Source of the DNA: Breoghania sp037026715
GTDB lineage: Bacteria; Pseudomonadota; Alphaproteobacteria; Rhizobiales; Stappiaceae
Assembly: GCF_037026715.1 (NCBI RefSeq)
Contig: NZ_JBANCG010000015.1
Location: 1 to 64,000, forward strand
DNA: 64,000 nucleotides
Reading direction: 5' to 3'
Below are positions 8,575 through 16,430 of this stretch, piece by piece. Each line of letters opens with the position of its first letter. Position 1 is the first letter of the stretch. Position numbers and translations under genes: made by a program. Below the pieces are notes generated by a model. That model ran no database searches and had not been told where the DNA came from. It worked only from the letters and a program-made list of their open reading frames with translations.

Positions 8575-9531
8575 GTGAAGCGGAAACTGATTATCGGAAT
8601 GACCCTGGCCCTGATGGCGGCTCCCGCCGCGGCCGCGGACTTCCCCTCCCGGCCCATCCAGGTCATCGTTCCCTATTCTGCCGGCGGCAGCACCGATTTG
8701 TCGCTGCGCGTGGTCGCCGACACCTTCAAGCGGCTTTATGACGGCAAGCAGTTCGTTGTGCGCAACCAGCCGGGCGGCGGCGGCGCCATCGGCACCTCGG
8801 CCACCGTGCATGCCCGTCCGGACGGCTACACGCTGGGCGCCGGCGCGCAAGGGCCCATCGCCATCCTGCCCCACCTCGGCGGCACGGACTACACGCTCGA
8901 TGATGTCGAGTTCGTCGGCCTCTTCGGGCGCAGCATCCAGGTGATGGTCGCCTGCAAGGGCGCTCCGTTCGACGATTTCGAAAGCTTCTTCGAGTACGCC
9001 AAGACCAAGGCGCCGCAGATCGGCAACTCCGGAGCCGGTGGCGCCAACCATGTGTCGGCCCAGGCCTTCGCCGACGAAGCCCACATCAAGATCGAGAACG
9101 TGCCCTACAACGGCTCGTCCGATGCCCGCACGGCCTGCGTCGGCGGTCACATCGACGCCATGGTCGCCTCTCCGGCCGAAGCGCTGGCCCAGTCCAAGGC
9201 CGGCAACATGAAGCCGATCTTCGTGATGGAGCCCAAGCGCATCGACCTCTTCCCCGACACGCCGACGGCGGTGGAAAAGGGCATCAACTTCACGTGGTCC
9301 TCGTGGAAGGGCATCATCGCGCCGAAGGGCATTCCGGAAGCCGATCTCGCCTTCCTGCGCGAGGCGGTGAAGAAGATCGCGACCGACGATGAGTTCGTCA
9401 AGAAGATGACCGACATGGGCGAGTTCGTGACGTACGAGGACGCGGCCACCTTCAAGGCGCGCGCCGAAAAGGACAGCAAGTCCGCCGAACGCGTGCTCAA
9501 GGACATCGGCATGTACGGCATGAACAAGTAG
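8575..9531 (+). CDS. tctC: Tripartite tricarboxylate transporter substrate-binding protein (TctC/Bug family)
   Basis: This 318-aa periplasmic receptor has a clear signal peptide: basic MKRK, a hydrophobic core, and cleavage near AAA-AD at about residue 22. The mature N-terminus FPSRPIQVIVPYSAGGSTD is the Bug family signature, and the loop NQPGGGGAIGTSATVHARPDG carries the carboxylate-binding GG-x-G region. Bug proteins bind organic acids in a pocket using main-chain and water contacts, so the ligand cannot be inferred from motifs. It starts with GTG, with GGAGG 8 bases upstream. The catabolic genes downstream suggest an acid sugar or related small acid. Confidence 0.93.
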   Translation: MKRKLIIGMTLALMAAPAAAADFPSRPIQVIVPYSAGGSTDLSLRVVADTFKRLYDGKQFVVRNQPGGGGAIGTSATVHARPDGYTLGAGAQGPIAILPHLGGTDYTLDDVEFVGLFGRSIQVMVACKGAPFDDFESFFEYAKTKAPQIGNSGAGGANHVSAQAFADEAHIKIENVPYNGSSDARTACVGGHIDAMVASPAEALAQSKAGNMKPIFVMEPKRIDLFPDTPTAVEKGINFTWSSWKGIIAPKGIPEADLAFLREAVKKIATDDEFVKKMTDMGEFVTYEDAATFKARAEKDSKSAERVLKDIGMYGMNK

Positions 9532-9550
9532 GCATCGCCAGACGAAATCC

Positions 9551-9585
9551 CGGGCCGGAACCGCCGCAAGGACGGCTCCGGCCCG
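9551..9585 (+). terminator. Stem-loop between receptor and large permease genes
   Basis: CGGGCCGGAACCG at 9551-9563 pairs with CGGCTCCGGCCCG at 9573-9585, with a single mismatch and a 9-base loop. Only three T follow shortly after (CGTTTATC). It may be a partial terminator or an RNA-processing barrier that lets the receptor be made in excess over the permease, a common arrangement for binding-protein operons. Confidence 0.5.
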
Positions 9586-9621
9586 ACGTTTATCAAGAGA
9601 CATCAAGACAGGCCGCTGGTC

Positions 9622-11121
9622 ATGGAGACGCTCGCCTATCTCGCCCCCCTGTTCCACATCGACGTGCTCGGCGCGATCATGCTGGGCACGCTCGGGGGTC
9701 TCGTCATCGGCGCCCTGCCGGGCCTGACCGCCACCATGGGCGTGGCGCTGCTCATTCCGCTGACTTTCGGCATGCCGGCGGTCATGGGCCTCAACATGCT
9801 GATCGGTATCTATATCGGCGGCATCTATGGCGGCTGCATCTCCTCCATTCTGCTGAGGACGCCCGGCACTCCGGCCTCCGCCGCCACGGTGCTCGACGGC
9901 TATCCGATGGCGCAGAAGGGCGAGGCCGGCAAGGCGCTCGGCATGGCGACCATCGCCTCCACCATCGGCGGCCTCGTCGCCGCCGTGGTGCTCGCCGCCC
10001 TTGCCCCGCAGCTTGCCTCCATCGCGCTGCAGTTCGGCGCGCCGGAATATTTCGCGCTGGCGCTGTTCGGCCTCACCATCATCGCTTCGCTCTCCGGCGA
10101 TCTTCTCAAGGGCGCCATTTCCGGCCTGCTCGGCATCCTGATCTCCTGCGTCGGCGCCGATCCGATCTCCGGCGTGCTGCGCTACACCTTCGGTGTTTCC
10201 GGCTTTGCCTCGGGCTTCGCCTTCACTCCGGCCCTGATCGGCCTCTTCGCGCTGTCGGAAGTGTTCACGCTGATGGAGCGCATGGCGCGCGACGAGCCCA
10301 ACATCCAGCCGGTGCGCGGCCGCTGGCCCTCGTGGCAGGACATGCGCGAGAGCCGCGGCGCGCTGATCCGAGGCTCGCTGATCGGCACGCTGATCGGCAT
10401 CATCCCGGGCGTCGGCTCCGGCACCGCGTCGTGGATCTCCTACAACGAGGCGCGCCGGTCTTCGCCGACGCCTGAAAAGTTCGGCACCGGCTATGCGCCG
10501 GGCATCGCGGCGACCGAGAGCGCCAACAATGCCGTGTGCGCCGCCGCGCTCATTCCGTTGCTGGCGCTCGGCATCCCCGGTGACGTCGTCACCGCCGTCC
10601 TCATGGGCGGGCTGATGATCCAGGGTCTTGCGCCCGGACCGATCATGTTCCAGACCAACCCGGACGTGATCGTCGGTATCTTCGGCGGCACCTTTCTCGC
10701 CACGATCTTCATGTTCATCTTCGGCATGGCGCTGATCCCTCTCTTCAGCCGCATCCTCGCCGTGCCGCGCCACATCCTGGCCGTGGCGATCATGATCTTC
10801 TGCTTCATCGGCTCGTTCGCCATCAACCTGAACCCGGTCGACCTCTACACCATGGTCGGGTTCGGCGTGCTCGGCTGGTTCATGCAGAAGTTCGGCTTCA
10901 GCCAAGCGGCGCTGTGCATCGCGATGATCCTCGGCCCCATGCTGGAGGCGAACCTGCGCCGCGGCCTGATGCAGACCCATGACGATCTGTTCGCCTTCGC
11001 CTCGGGCCCCCTTACCATCCTGTTCCTCACCCTGACGGTCCTCTCGCTCGGCTGGCCGGTTCTCTCCCGGTTCCTCGCCCGTCGCCGGGAGGCCAAGACC
11101 ATGACCCTGGAAACGAAATGA
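9622..11121 (+). CDS. tctA: Tripartite tricarboxylate transporter large permease subunit (TctA family)
   Basis: This 499-aa protein is the large, channel-forming TTT subunit, with about 12 membrane segments. The TctA signature GALPGLTATMGVALLIPL lies at about residues 31-48, and the second conserved region is GIIPGVGSGTASWISYNEA near 255. The motif IYIGGIYGGCISSILL follows the first signature. Length matches the family (about 500 aa). Its stop overlaps the start of the next gene by 4 bases (ATGA), tying transport to catabolism. Confidence 0.97.
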   Translation: METLAYLAPLFHIDVLGAIMLGTLGGLVIGALPGLTATMGVALLIPLTFGMPAVMGLNMLIGIYIGGIYGGCISSILLRTPGTPASAATVLDGYPMAQKGEAGKALGMATIASTIGGLVAAVVLAALAPQLASIALQFGAPEYFALALFGLTIIASLSGDLLKGAISGLLGILISCVGADPISGVLRYTFGVSGFASGFAFTPALIGLFALSEVFTLMERMARDEPNIQPVRGRWPSWQDMRESRGALIRGSLIGTLIGIIPGVGSGTASWISYNEARRSSPTPEKFGTGYAPGIAATESANNAVCAAALIPLLALGIPGDVVTAVLMGGLMIQGLAPGPIMFQTNPDVIVGIFGGTFLATIFMFIFGMALIPLFSRILAVPRHILAVAIMIFCFIGSFAINLNPVDLYTMVGFGVLGWFMQKFGFSQAALCIAMILGPMLEANLRRGLMQTHDDLFAFASGPLTILFLTLTVLSLGWPVLSRFLARRREAKTMTLETK

Positions 11122-12005
11122 CCAAGTCCGCCTATGTCGCCCTCGTGACCTGTTTCAACGAAGACGAGACCATCAACTTCGAAGCGACGCGCGCCCAGGT
11201 CCGACGCCAGGTCGCAGCCGGCAACAACATCCTGTGCGCCGGCACCAACGGCGATTTCTCCGCCCTCACCTTCGAGGAGAAGGTGAAGCTCACCGAGGCC
11301 GTCGTCGACGAGGTTTCCGGCAAGGCCAAGGTCATCGTCAACGCCGGCATGCCGGCCACCTTCGAGACGGTGAAGCTCGCCCGGGAGATCGACCGCGTCG
11401 GCGTCGACGGCATCGCCGTGATCACGCCCTTCTTCATCGCCTGCACGCAGGACGGTCTGGAGCGCCACTTCACCACCGTCGCCGATGCGGTGAAGACGCC
11501 GATCTACCTCTATGACATCCCGGCCCGCACGCAGAACCACATCGAGCCGGAAACGGCCCGCCGGCTCGCCGACCACGGCAACATCGCCGGCATCAAGGAT
11601 TCCGGCGGCAAACAGGACACGCTGGAGGCCTACATGGCGATCGGGCGCGAGGTCGAGGGCTTCGACGTCTATTCCGGCCCCGACCACCTCGTCCACTGGG
11701 CGCTGCAGAATGGCGCCGCGGGCCCCATCTCCGGTCTCGGCAACGTGATGCCGGAAGTGCTGGCGCGCATCGTCTCCTGCTTCAATGCCGGCGACGAGGC
11801 GGGTGCGGCCGCTGCGCAGGAAGCCTACACGGCGCTGCGCGTCGATCTCTACGCGCTGGGCTTCCCGCCCGCCATGGTCAAGCGCGCGCTGTGGGTGATG
11901 GACAATTCCGTCGGCGCCAGCCGTCAGCCCGCCCTGCTGCCGAACCCCGAACAGGACGCGCAGATCCGCGCCATCCTCGTCAAGCACGGGCTCCTTGGCG
12001 CATGA
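11118..12005 (+). CDS. DapA/NanA-superfamily lyase (dihydrodipicolinate synthase family)
   Basis: This 295-aa protein is a class I Schiff-base enzyme of the DapA family. The lysine that forms the imine is K160 in AGIKDSGG, and the paired tyrosine is Y132 in YLYDIPART. The TT motif of true DapA is replaced by GTNGDFSAL, which argues against lysine synthesis. Overlaps of 4 bases on both sides place it inside an acid-sugar operon, so a 2-keto-3-deoxy acid aldolase or dehydratase role is more likely. The precise substrate is not readable. Confidence 0.9.
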   Translation: MTKSAYVALVTCFNEDETINFEATRAQVRRQVAAGNNILCAGTNGDFSALTFEEKVKLTEAVVDEVSGKAKVIVNAGMPATFETVKLAREIDRVGVDGIAVITPFFIACTQDGLERHFTTVADAVKTPIYLYDIPARTQNHIEPETARRLADHGNIAGIKDSGGKQDTLEAYMAIGREVEGFDVYSGPDHLVHWALQNGAAGPISGLGNVMPEVLARIVSCFNAGDEAGAAAAQEAYTALRVDLYALGFPPAMVKRALWVMDNSVGASRQPALLPNPEQDAQIRAILVKHGLLGA

Positions 12006-12964
12006 CCACGATCCTCACCACCTCCCCCGGCTTCGGCAAGCACGGCCGCGTGCCGGACCTGATCAAGGAAAAGGGCTGGACGCTCGTCCGTTGCGTCGAC
12101 ACGGCCAAGCCCGATGGCGGTACGTCGGAGCACATCGCCGAGGCCGATTTCCTGGTTGTCGGTCTCGTTCCGGTAAAGGCGGAAACGCTTGAGGGCGCGG
12201 CAAAGCTCAAGGGCGTGCTGAAGCACGGCGTCGGCGTCGACAACATCGACATTCCCGCCTGCACCGCGAAAGGCCTGCCGGTCGTAAACACGCCGGGCGC
12301 CAATGCCGATGCAGTCGCCGAACTCAGCCTGGGTCTGATGTTCGCGCTCGCCCGCAACATTCCCGCCGGCCACGCCTCGGTTGTCTCCGGCGGCTGGGAC
12401 CGCAAGGTCGGCACCCAGCTCGGCGGCAAGGTGCTGGGCATCGTCGGTCTCGGTAACATCGGCCGCAAGCTGGCGCTGAAGGCGCGCGGCCTCGGCATGA
12501 AGGTGGTCGCCACCGACCCCTATGCCGACCGCGCGTTCGCCGCCGCGAACAATGTCGAGATCGTCGAGCTGGACGCGCTTCTGAAGGCGTCCGACTACGT
12601 CTCGCTGCATGTCTTCGGCGGGGCGGGCAACGCTGCCCTCATCAATGCGGAAAAGCTCGCGCTGATGAAGCCGACGGCGTGCCTGCTCAACCTGGCGCGC
12701 GGCGAGGTCGTCGATCTCGATGCGGTCGCCGAAGCGCTTTCCGCCGACAGGCTCGGCGGCGTCGCGCTCGATGCCTTCGTCAGCGAGCCGCCGGATGTGA
12801 GCCACCCGGTCTTCGCCCATCCGCGCACGGTGTGCACGCCGCATTCGGGGGCGGATACGAAGGAGTCGGTGGAGAACATGGGGCTGATGGTCATCGAGGA
12901 TATCCAGAGCATTCTCGACGGCAAGACGCCCGGCCGCTGCCTGAACGCCGCCGATCTCGCCTGA
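12002..12964 (+). CDS. D-isomer-specific 2-hydroxyacid dehydrogenase
   Basis: This 320-aa protein is a 2-hydroxyacid dehydrogenase of the SerA/PGDH fold. The NAD site GIVGLGNIGRK lies near residue 144. The catalytic triad residues are seen as Arg in LNLARGEVVD, Glu in FVSEPPD and His in CTPHSGAD. It lacks the C-terminal ACT domain of some SerA enzymes. I start it at the ATG at 12002, which overlaps the preceding stop by 4 bases; the frame upstream is a shadow of the lyase gene. Its role is probably NAD(P)-linked oxidation or reduction of a small hydroxy or oxo acid in this pathway. Confidence 0.93.
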   Translation: MTTILTTSPGFGKHGRVPDLIKEKGWTLVRCVDTAKPDGGTSEHIAEADFLVVGLVPVKAETLEGAAKLKGVLKHGVGVDNIDIPACTAKGLPVVNTPGANADAVAELSLGLMFALARNIPAGHASVVSGGWDRKVGTQLGGKVLGIVGLGNIGRKLALKARGLGMKVVATDPYADRAFAAANNVEIVELDALLKASDYVSLHVFGGAGNAALINAEKLALMKPTACLLNLARGEVVDLDAVAEALSADRLGGVALDAFVSEPPDVSHPVFAHPRTVCTPHSGADTKESVENMGLMVIEDIQSILDGKTPGRCLNAADLA

Positions 12965-12988
12965 CCTGCCGCCCACTGGAGTTGAGAC

Positions 12989-13969
12989 ATGAACGACAAA
13001 CCCATCGTCATCACCATGGGCGATCCCTCTGGCGTCGGCGCCGAGGTGACCGTCAAGGCCATGACGAGCCTTTCGGATGCCGAGCGTGCGCGCTATGCGG
13101 TGATCGGCGACTTCGACACGCTGGAACGTGCCCGCGACGTCTGCGGCCTGACGCTCGCGCTGCATGCCCATGGCGAGGCGGCACCCGCCGGCTCACTGGC
13201 CGTGGTCCATGTGCCGGTCGCCGATCTGCCGGGTCGCTTCGGCGTGCTGTCGCCGGCCTGCGGCGAGGCATCGTTCCGCTATGTCGACACGGCCGTGAAG
13301 ATGATCCAGGCCGGCGAGGCGGCCGGCATGGTCACCGCGCCGATCAACAAGGAGGCGCTGAATGCCGCCGGCCATCACTATGACGGCCACACCGGCATGC
13401 TGGCGCACCTGACCGGCTGCAAGAGCTCGTGGATGCTGCTGGCCTCCGATACGCTGAACGTCATCCACGTCTCCACCCATGTCTCTCTGAAGGACGCCAT
13501 CGGCCGGGCGACGCCGGAGCGCGTGCTGGAGACGATCCGCACCGGCTACAACCACTTCCGCCGCATGGGCGTGGAGAACCCGCGCATCGCGGTCGCCGGC
13601 ATCAATCCCCATTGCGGCGAGAACGGCCTGTTCGGCCGCGAGGACGACGAGCAGATCGTGCCGGGCATCAAGCAGGCGCAGGCCGAGGGCATCGACGTTT
13701 CCGGCCCGATCCCGGCCGACACGGTCTATCACCGTGCCAACCAGGGTGCGTTCGATCTGGTCGTCGCCCAGTACCATGACCAGGGCCACATCCCGATCAA
13801 GCTGATCGCCTTCGACACGGCGGTGAACGTGTCGCTGGGGCTTCCCATCGACCGTTCCTCGGTCGATCACGGCACGGCCTTCGACATCGCCGGCACCGGC
13901 AAGGCCAACCACACCAACATGCTCTCCGCGCTCTCCTACGCGGGCAAGCTGGCGGCCGGGCGCAGCTGA
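12989..13969 (+). CDS. pdxA2: PdxA2-type 4-phosphate acid-sugar dehydrogenase (PdxA family)
   Basis: This 326-aa protein belongs to the PdxA family. Visible motifs are ITMGDPSGVGAE at the N-terminus, the metal-binding His in YDGHTGM, and the later QYHDQGHIPIKL and DHGTAFDIAGTG. True PdxA oxidises 4-phosphohydroxythreonine for vitamin B6 synthesis. Paralogues termed PdxA2 sit with DUF1537 kinases and oxidise and decarboxylate 4-phosphoerythronate or 4-phosphothreonate to dihydroxyacetone phosphate. The DUF1537 gene and the transporter nearby make the PdxA2 role far more likely here. GGAG precedes the ATG. It is the last gene of the operon. Confidence 0.9.
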   Translation: MNDKPIVITMGDPSGVGAEVTVKAMTSLSDAERARYAVIGDFDTLERARDVCGLTLALHAHGEAAPAGSLAVVHVPVADLPGRFGVLSPACGEASFRYVDTAVKMIQAGEAAGMVTAPINKEALNAAGHHYDGHTGMLAHLTGCKSSWMLLASDTLNVIHVSTHVSLKDAIGRATPERVLETIRTGYNHFRRMGVENPRIAVAGINPHCGENGLFGREDDEQIVPGIKQAQAEGIDVSGPIPADTVYHRANQGAFDLVVAQYHDQGHIPIKLIAFDTAVNVSLGLPIDRSSVDHGTAFDIAGTGKANHTNMLSALSYAGKLAAGRS

Positions 13970-13983
13970 AGCGATCCTGCCGC

Positions 13984-14036
13984 CATCATCCCCCGGCTTC
14001 GTCCGGGGGATTCAGCGTTTTTCGAGCGGAAAACGC
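13984..14036 (+). terminator. Half copy of repeat type 2 and a second hairpin after pdxA2
   Basis: ATCCCCCGG-CTTCGT-CCGGGGGAT at 13988-14012 is one arm of the type 2 repeat. It is followed by GCGTTTT...AAAACGC (14015-14036), a second stem with a T-rich left arm. Placed 15 bases after the pdxA2 stop, the pair probably ends the tct-pdxA2 transcript. Confidence 0.55.
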
Positions 14037-14043
14037 GCTGGCG

Positions 14044-14177
14044 GCCCGTCCTTCGAGACGCCCGCTTACGCGGGCTCCTCAGGATGACGTTGTATGCGTT
14101 GATGTATTTCGCCGAGCCAACAACACGATAACGTCATCCTGAGGAGCCGTCGCAAGACGGCGTCTCGAAGGATGGGC
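14044..14177. repeat. Large paired repeat, type 1, copy 1
   Basis: Outer arms CCCGTCCTTCGAGACG and CGTCTCGAAGGATGGGC are inverted. Inside them are CTCAGGATGACGTT and AACGTCATCCTGAGG, also inverted. Each half has its own small hairpin: CCCGC-TTAC-GCGGG on the left and GCCGTC-GCAA-GACGGC on the right. Other copies are at 35001, 51361, 59859 and 63774. All lie between genes. Confidence 0.9.
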
Positions 14178-14212
14178 CACCCGATCAACACCGTCCGCGA
14201 TCCGCTCCCGGC

Positions 14213-14917
14213 CTATTTCATACTGAGATCGATCAGCCCGCCGCCGAAAAGCCGGTCGCGGGAATGCTCCAGATGTGCCTGCATCAGGCGGCTGGCGTCG
14301 TCGGGACGCCGGTCGCGGATCGCGGCGAAGATCGCCGCATGTTCCCCCAGAACCTCCTCCAGGCTCTTGGCACCATCGCGCATCAGGGTCTGGCCGTGCA
14401 GCGTCATGCCGACATTGACGTGATCGCGCAGCGCGCGGAGCGTCGCCTCGAAATACTGGTTGTTTGAGGCCTTCGAGATCGCCAGGTGGAAGTCGAAATC
14501 GGCATCCTCGCGGTGCTGCTGCGAGCCGGTGGCGTCGCGCAGCAGGTCCAGCGCCTGCTCGATCTCGGCCAGAACGGCCGGATTGTGCCGCTCTGCGGCG
14601 AGGCCCGCCGCCTTGGTCTCCAGATTGAGCCGAAATTCGTAGCAGCGCTGGATATCGGCCAGCGTCTCCACCCGCGCAAAGCCCACCGGCGTCGATTGCG
14701 GAGCCCGCACGTAGTTGCCGGCGCCCTGGCGGGAATAGACAAGCCCTTCCTCGCGCAGCCGCTCCAGCGCCGTGCGCAGCACCGGCCGCGATACGCCGAA
14801 TTCCTGGGAAAGGGTGTTTTCCGGCGGCAGTTTCTGGTTCGCTGGATAGTCGCCGTTGGAAATGCGGCTGAACAACGAATGGTAGACCCGGTCCGCGAGC
14901 GACTTCCGCTGCTTCAT
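14213..14917 (-). CDS. GntR-family regulator, FCD (FadR/VanR) subfamily
   Basis: This 234-aa regulator has an N-terminal winged helix (about residues 5-75, with LPPENTLSQEFGVSRPVLRT as the recognition part) and a C-terminal all-helical FCD domain. The FCD metal and ligand residues are visible: Asp and His in DADFDFHLAIS, His in LGEHAAIF and His in AHLEHSRD. I start at the ATG at 14917 because GAGGG lies upstream. It is transcribed with the DUF1537 kinase (gap about 20 bases). Such regulators bind small organic acids and usually repress their own catabolic operon, so this one likely controls the 6451-16049 island. Confidence 0.92.
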   Translation of the reverse strand: MKQRKSLADRVYHSLFSRISNGDYPANQKLPPENTLSQEFGVSRPVLRTALERLREEGLVYSRQGAGNYVRAPQSTPVGFARVETLADIQRCYEFRLNLETKAAGLAAERHNPAVLAEIEQALDLLRDATGSQQHREDADFDFHLAISKASNNQYFEATLRALRDHVNVGMTLHGQTLMRDGAKSLEEVLGEHAAIFAAIRDRRPDDASRLMQAHLEHSRDRLFGGGLIDLSMK

Positions 14918-14927
14918 TCCCAATCCC

Positions 14928-16049
14928 TCAATGAACAATTTTGGGCGCGTCGCGCCCGGAAACAGTGACGGCCGCCCCATCCGCGCCGGCGAGGTCGGCC
15001 TGCGCAGGCGCGCCGAACAGCCGGACAAGCGTGTCGGCCATGCCGAAACCGCCGGACTTGGTCACGACATCGAGCCCGACGGCCCCGTCAAGGGCCCGGG
15101 AAACCGGGATTCCAGGCAAGGCCTCTCCCTTCAGTTCAAGCAGGCCGACGCCGAGCCGGCGCAGGATCGCGGCCGCGGATTCGCCGCCGCATGCAAAGAG
15201 TGTTGCCGGCTTCAGCGCCCCGACAAGGTCGCAGACACCGCCGGAAAACCTGTTTTCCGCCTCGCGCGGAGCAATCGCATCGTCACCTTGCGCCATCTGC
15301 ACGACAACGAGCGGCGCGGCACGGACCTCCGGAACCGCACCGTTCGGTGCAATGACAAGTGCATCCTTATCCAATGCCGCGATCTGTCGCAACGTCACGG
15401 GATCGCGCGAGCCTATTGCGGCCAGAACCGGTTTGGCCAGAACCGGACTTCCGCTTTCCGGCACGCCTTCCCCCGCCTGGCCGCCGATCGCCGGATCGCC
15501 CGCAAGCCGACGCGCGATCGCCTCCGCCAGGCCCGCCGCCCCCACGAACAGCGTGCCCTCAAGATCGTCGGGCAAGGCCTCGTCGAAATCGGCATCCGTC
15601 CGGATATCGGGGATCTCCGCCGGCCGGTTCAGCGCGGTGGCCACATCGATGGGCGCGTCGACGCCCGTTCCGGTGACGGCGCCATCCACCACGAGGCGTC
15701 CGAGCCGGGGAATGGCGGGCGCGGCCAGCACCGGCCGCGGCATGCTGGCGCTCAGCGTATCGACCTCAGCCGCCACCGGTCCCTTCAGGCGGCTGTCCAC
15801 CTTCTTCATCACGATCCCGGAAAACCGGCCGACGACGTCGCAGACGCGGGAAACCGCCGCGCTCGCCGCCTCCTCGGACATCTCGCGCGAGCCGGTGGAA
15901 ACCGCGACCACATCTGGCGCGGCCGCCAGCGCATCGGGCAGTCGCGACGTGTCGAGCGCGACGACGACGCGCAGGCCCCGCTCGGCGAATGCGACCGAGC
16001 TGTCGAGCGCGCCCGTCAGGTCGTCGGCGATGATGAGTACCCGTGCCAT
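14928..16049 (-). CDS. Four-carbon acid sugar kinase (DUF1537 family)
   Basis: This 373-aa protein belongs to the DUF1537 kinase family, whose characterised members phosphorylate D-erythronate, D- or L-threonate and related acids with ATP. The N-terminal substrate domain begins with the hallmark RVLIIADDLTGALDSS. The C-terminal nucleotide domain shows FACGGESAAAILRRLG and VVTKSGGFGMADTL, and KKVDSRLKG lies near residue 85. The ATG at 16049 gives the family N-terminus; two upstream Met codons would add a non-conserved tail. With PdxA2 it can form a two-step route from a C4 acid to dihydroxyacetone phosphate. It is slightly shorter than the usual 400-430 aa. Confidence 0.92.
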   Translation of the reverse strand: MARVLIIADDLTGALDSSVAFAERGLRVVVALDTSRLPDALAAAPDVVAVSTGSREMSEEAASAAVSRVCDVVGRFSGIVMKKVDSRLKGPVAAEVDTLSASMPRPVLAAPAIPRLGRLVVDGAVTGTGVDAPIDVATALNRPAEIPDIRTDADFDEALPDDLEGTLFVGAAGLAEAIARRLAGDPAIGGQAGEGVPESGSPVLAKPVLAAIGSRDPVTLRQIAALDKDALVIAPNGAVPEVRAAPLVVVQMAQGDDAIAPREAENRFSGGVCDLVGALKPATLFACGGESAAAILRRLGVGLLELKGEALPGIPVSRALDGAVGLDVVTKSGGFGMADTLVRLFGAPAQADLAGADGAAVTVSGRDAPKIVH

Positions 16050-16430
16050 TCCCGTGCCGTCTCCCCGCCGTCGCCGTGGCGGCACGGGGGAGCGTGCCGC
16101 ATCCAGCGTCGGATGTTTGTAAACTTGTATTTTCATTCCGGGATGTTGGCAAGGACGGGCGCAGCTTGAACCAAGCTGATGTATAAACGTAATTTTCCGG
16201 ATAGCGCTCCCGTTACGGAAAGCGCGCGCCCGGTGAAATCGGGGGAACAGATTCTGACAAGAATGGACAATTGCGCGGTCGCCGATCGGGGCCGACATGT
16301 CAGGCCGTCGGGATACGCGCCGGGACCGGCATCAGGGCGGGCGCCGGCAGAGGTCGGCGCCCGGGGGCTTTTGGTCGCGCGCACGGGCGGACTTTGAGCG
16401 GGGAGGCGGTTCGCCCCCGCTTTGAGCGCG
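16050..16430. other. Intergenic region upstream of the DUF1537 kinase
   Basis: No gene is evident in 381 bases. It holds a candidate regulator site (16116-16130), an AT-rich stretch around 16120-16200, and a GC-rich hairpin GGGCGCCG...CGGCGCCC at 16339-16362. The last is followed by GGGGGCTTTT and has no obvious upstream plus-strand gene. Confidence 0.5.
16116..16130. promoter_or_regulatory. Candidate second GntR operator
   Basis: TTTGTAAACTTGTAT shares 12 of 15 bases with the site at 7730. It lies about 70 bases upstream of the DUF1537 kinase start, where a repressor of that transcript would act. Confidence 0.3.

Noticed and set aside
8476..10980. An 834-codon minus-strand open frame opposite tctC and tctA
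   Set aside because: It is a shadow of the transporter genes. The translation is Arg/His-rich low complexity without motifs.
11118..12005. Calling the DapA-family protein a lysine-biosynthesis enzyme
   Set aside because: It sits in a transport and acid-sugar operon with overlapping genes, and the usual TT motif of DapA is not present.
16339..16362. GC-rich hairpin considered as an intrinsic terminator
   Set aside because: There is no plus-strand gene upstream, and the following GGGGGCTTTT is a poor T-run. It is kept only in the region note.
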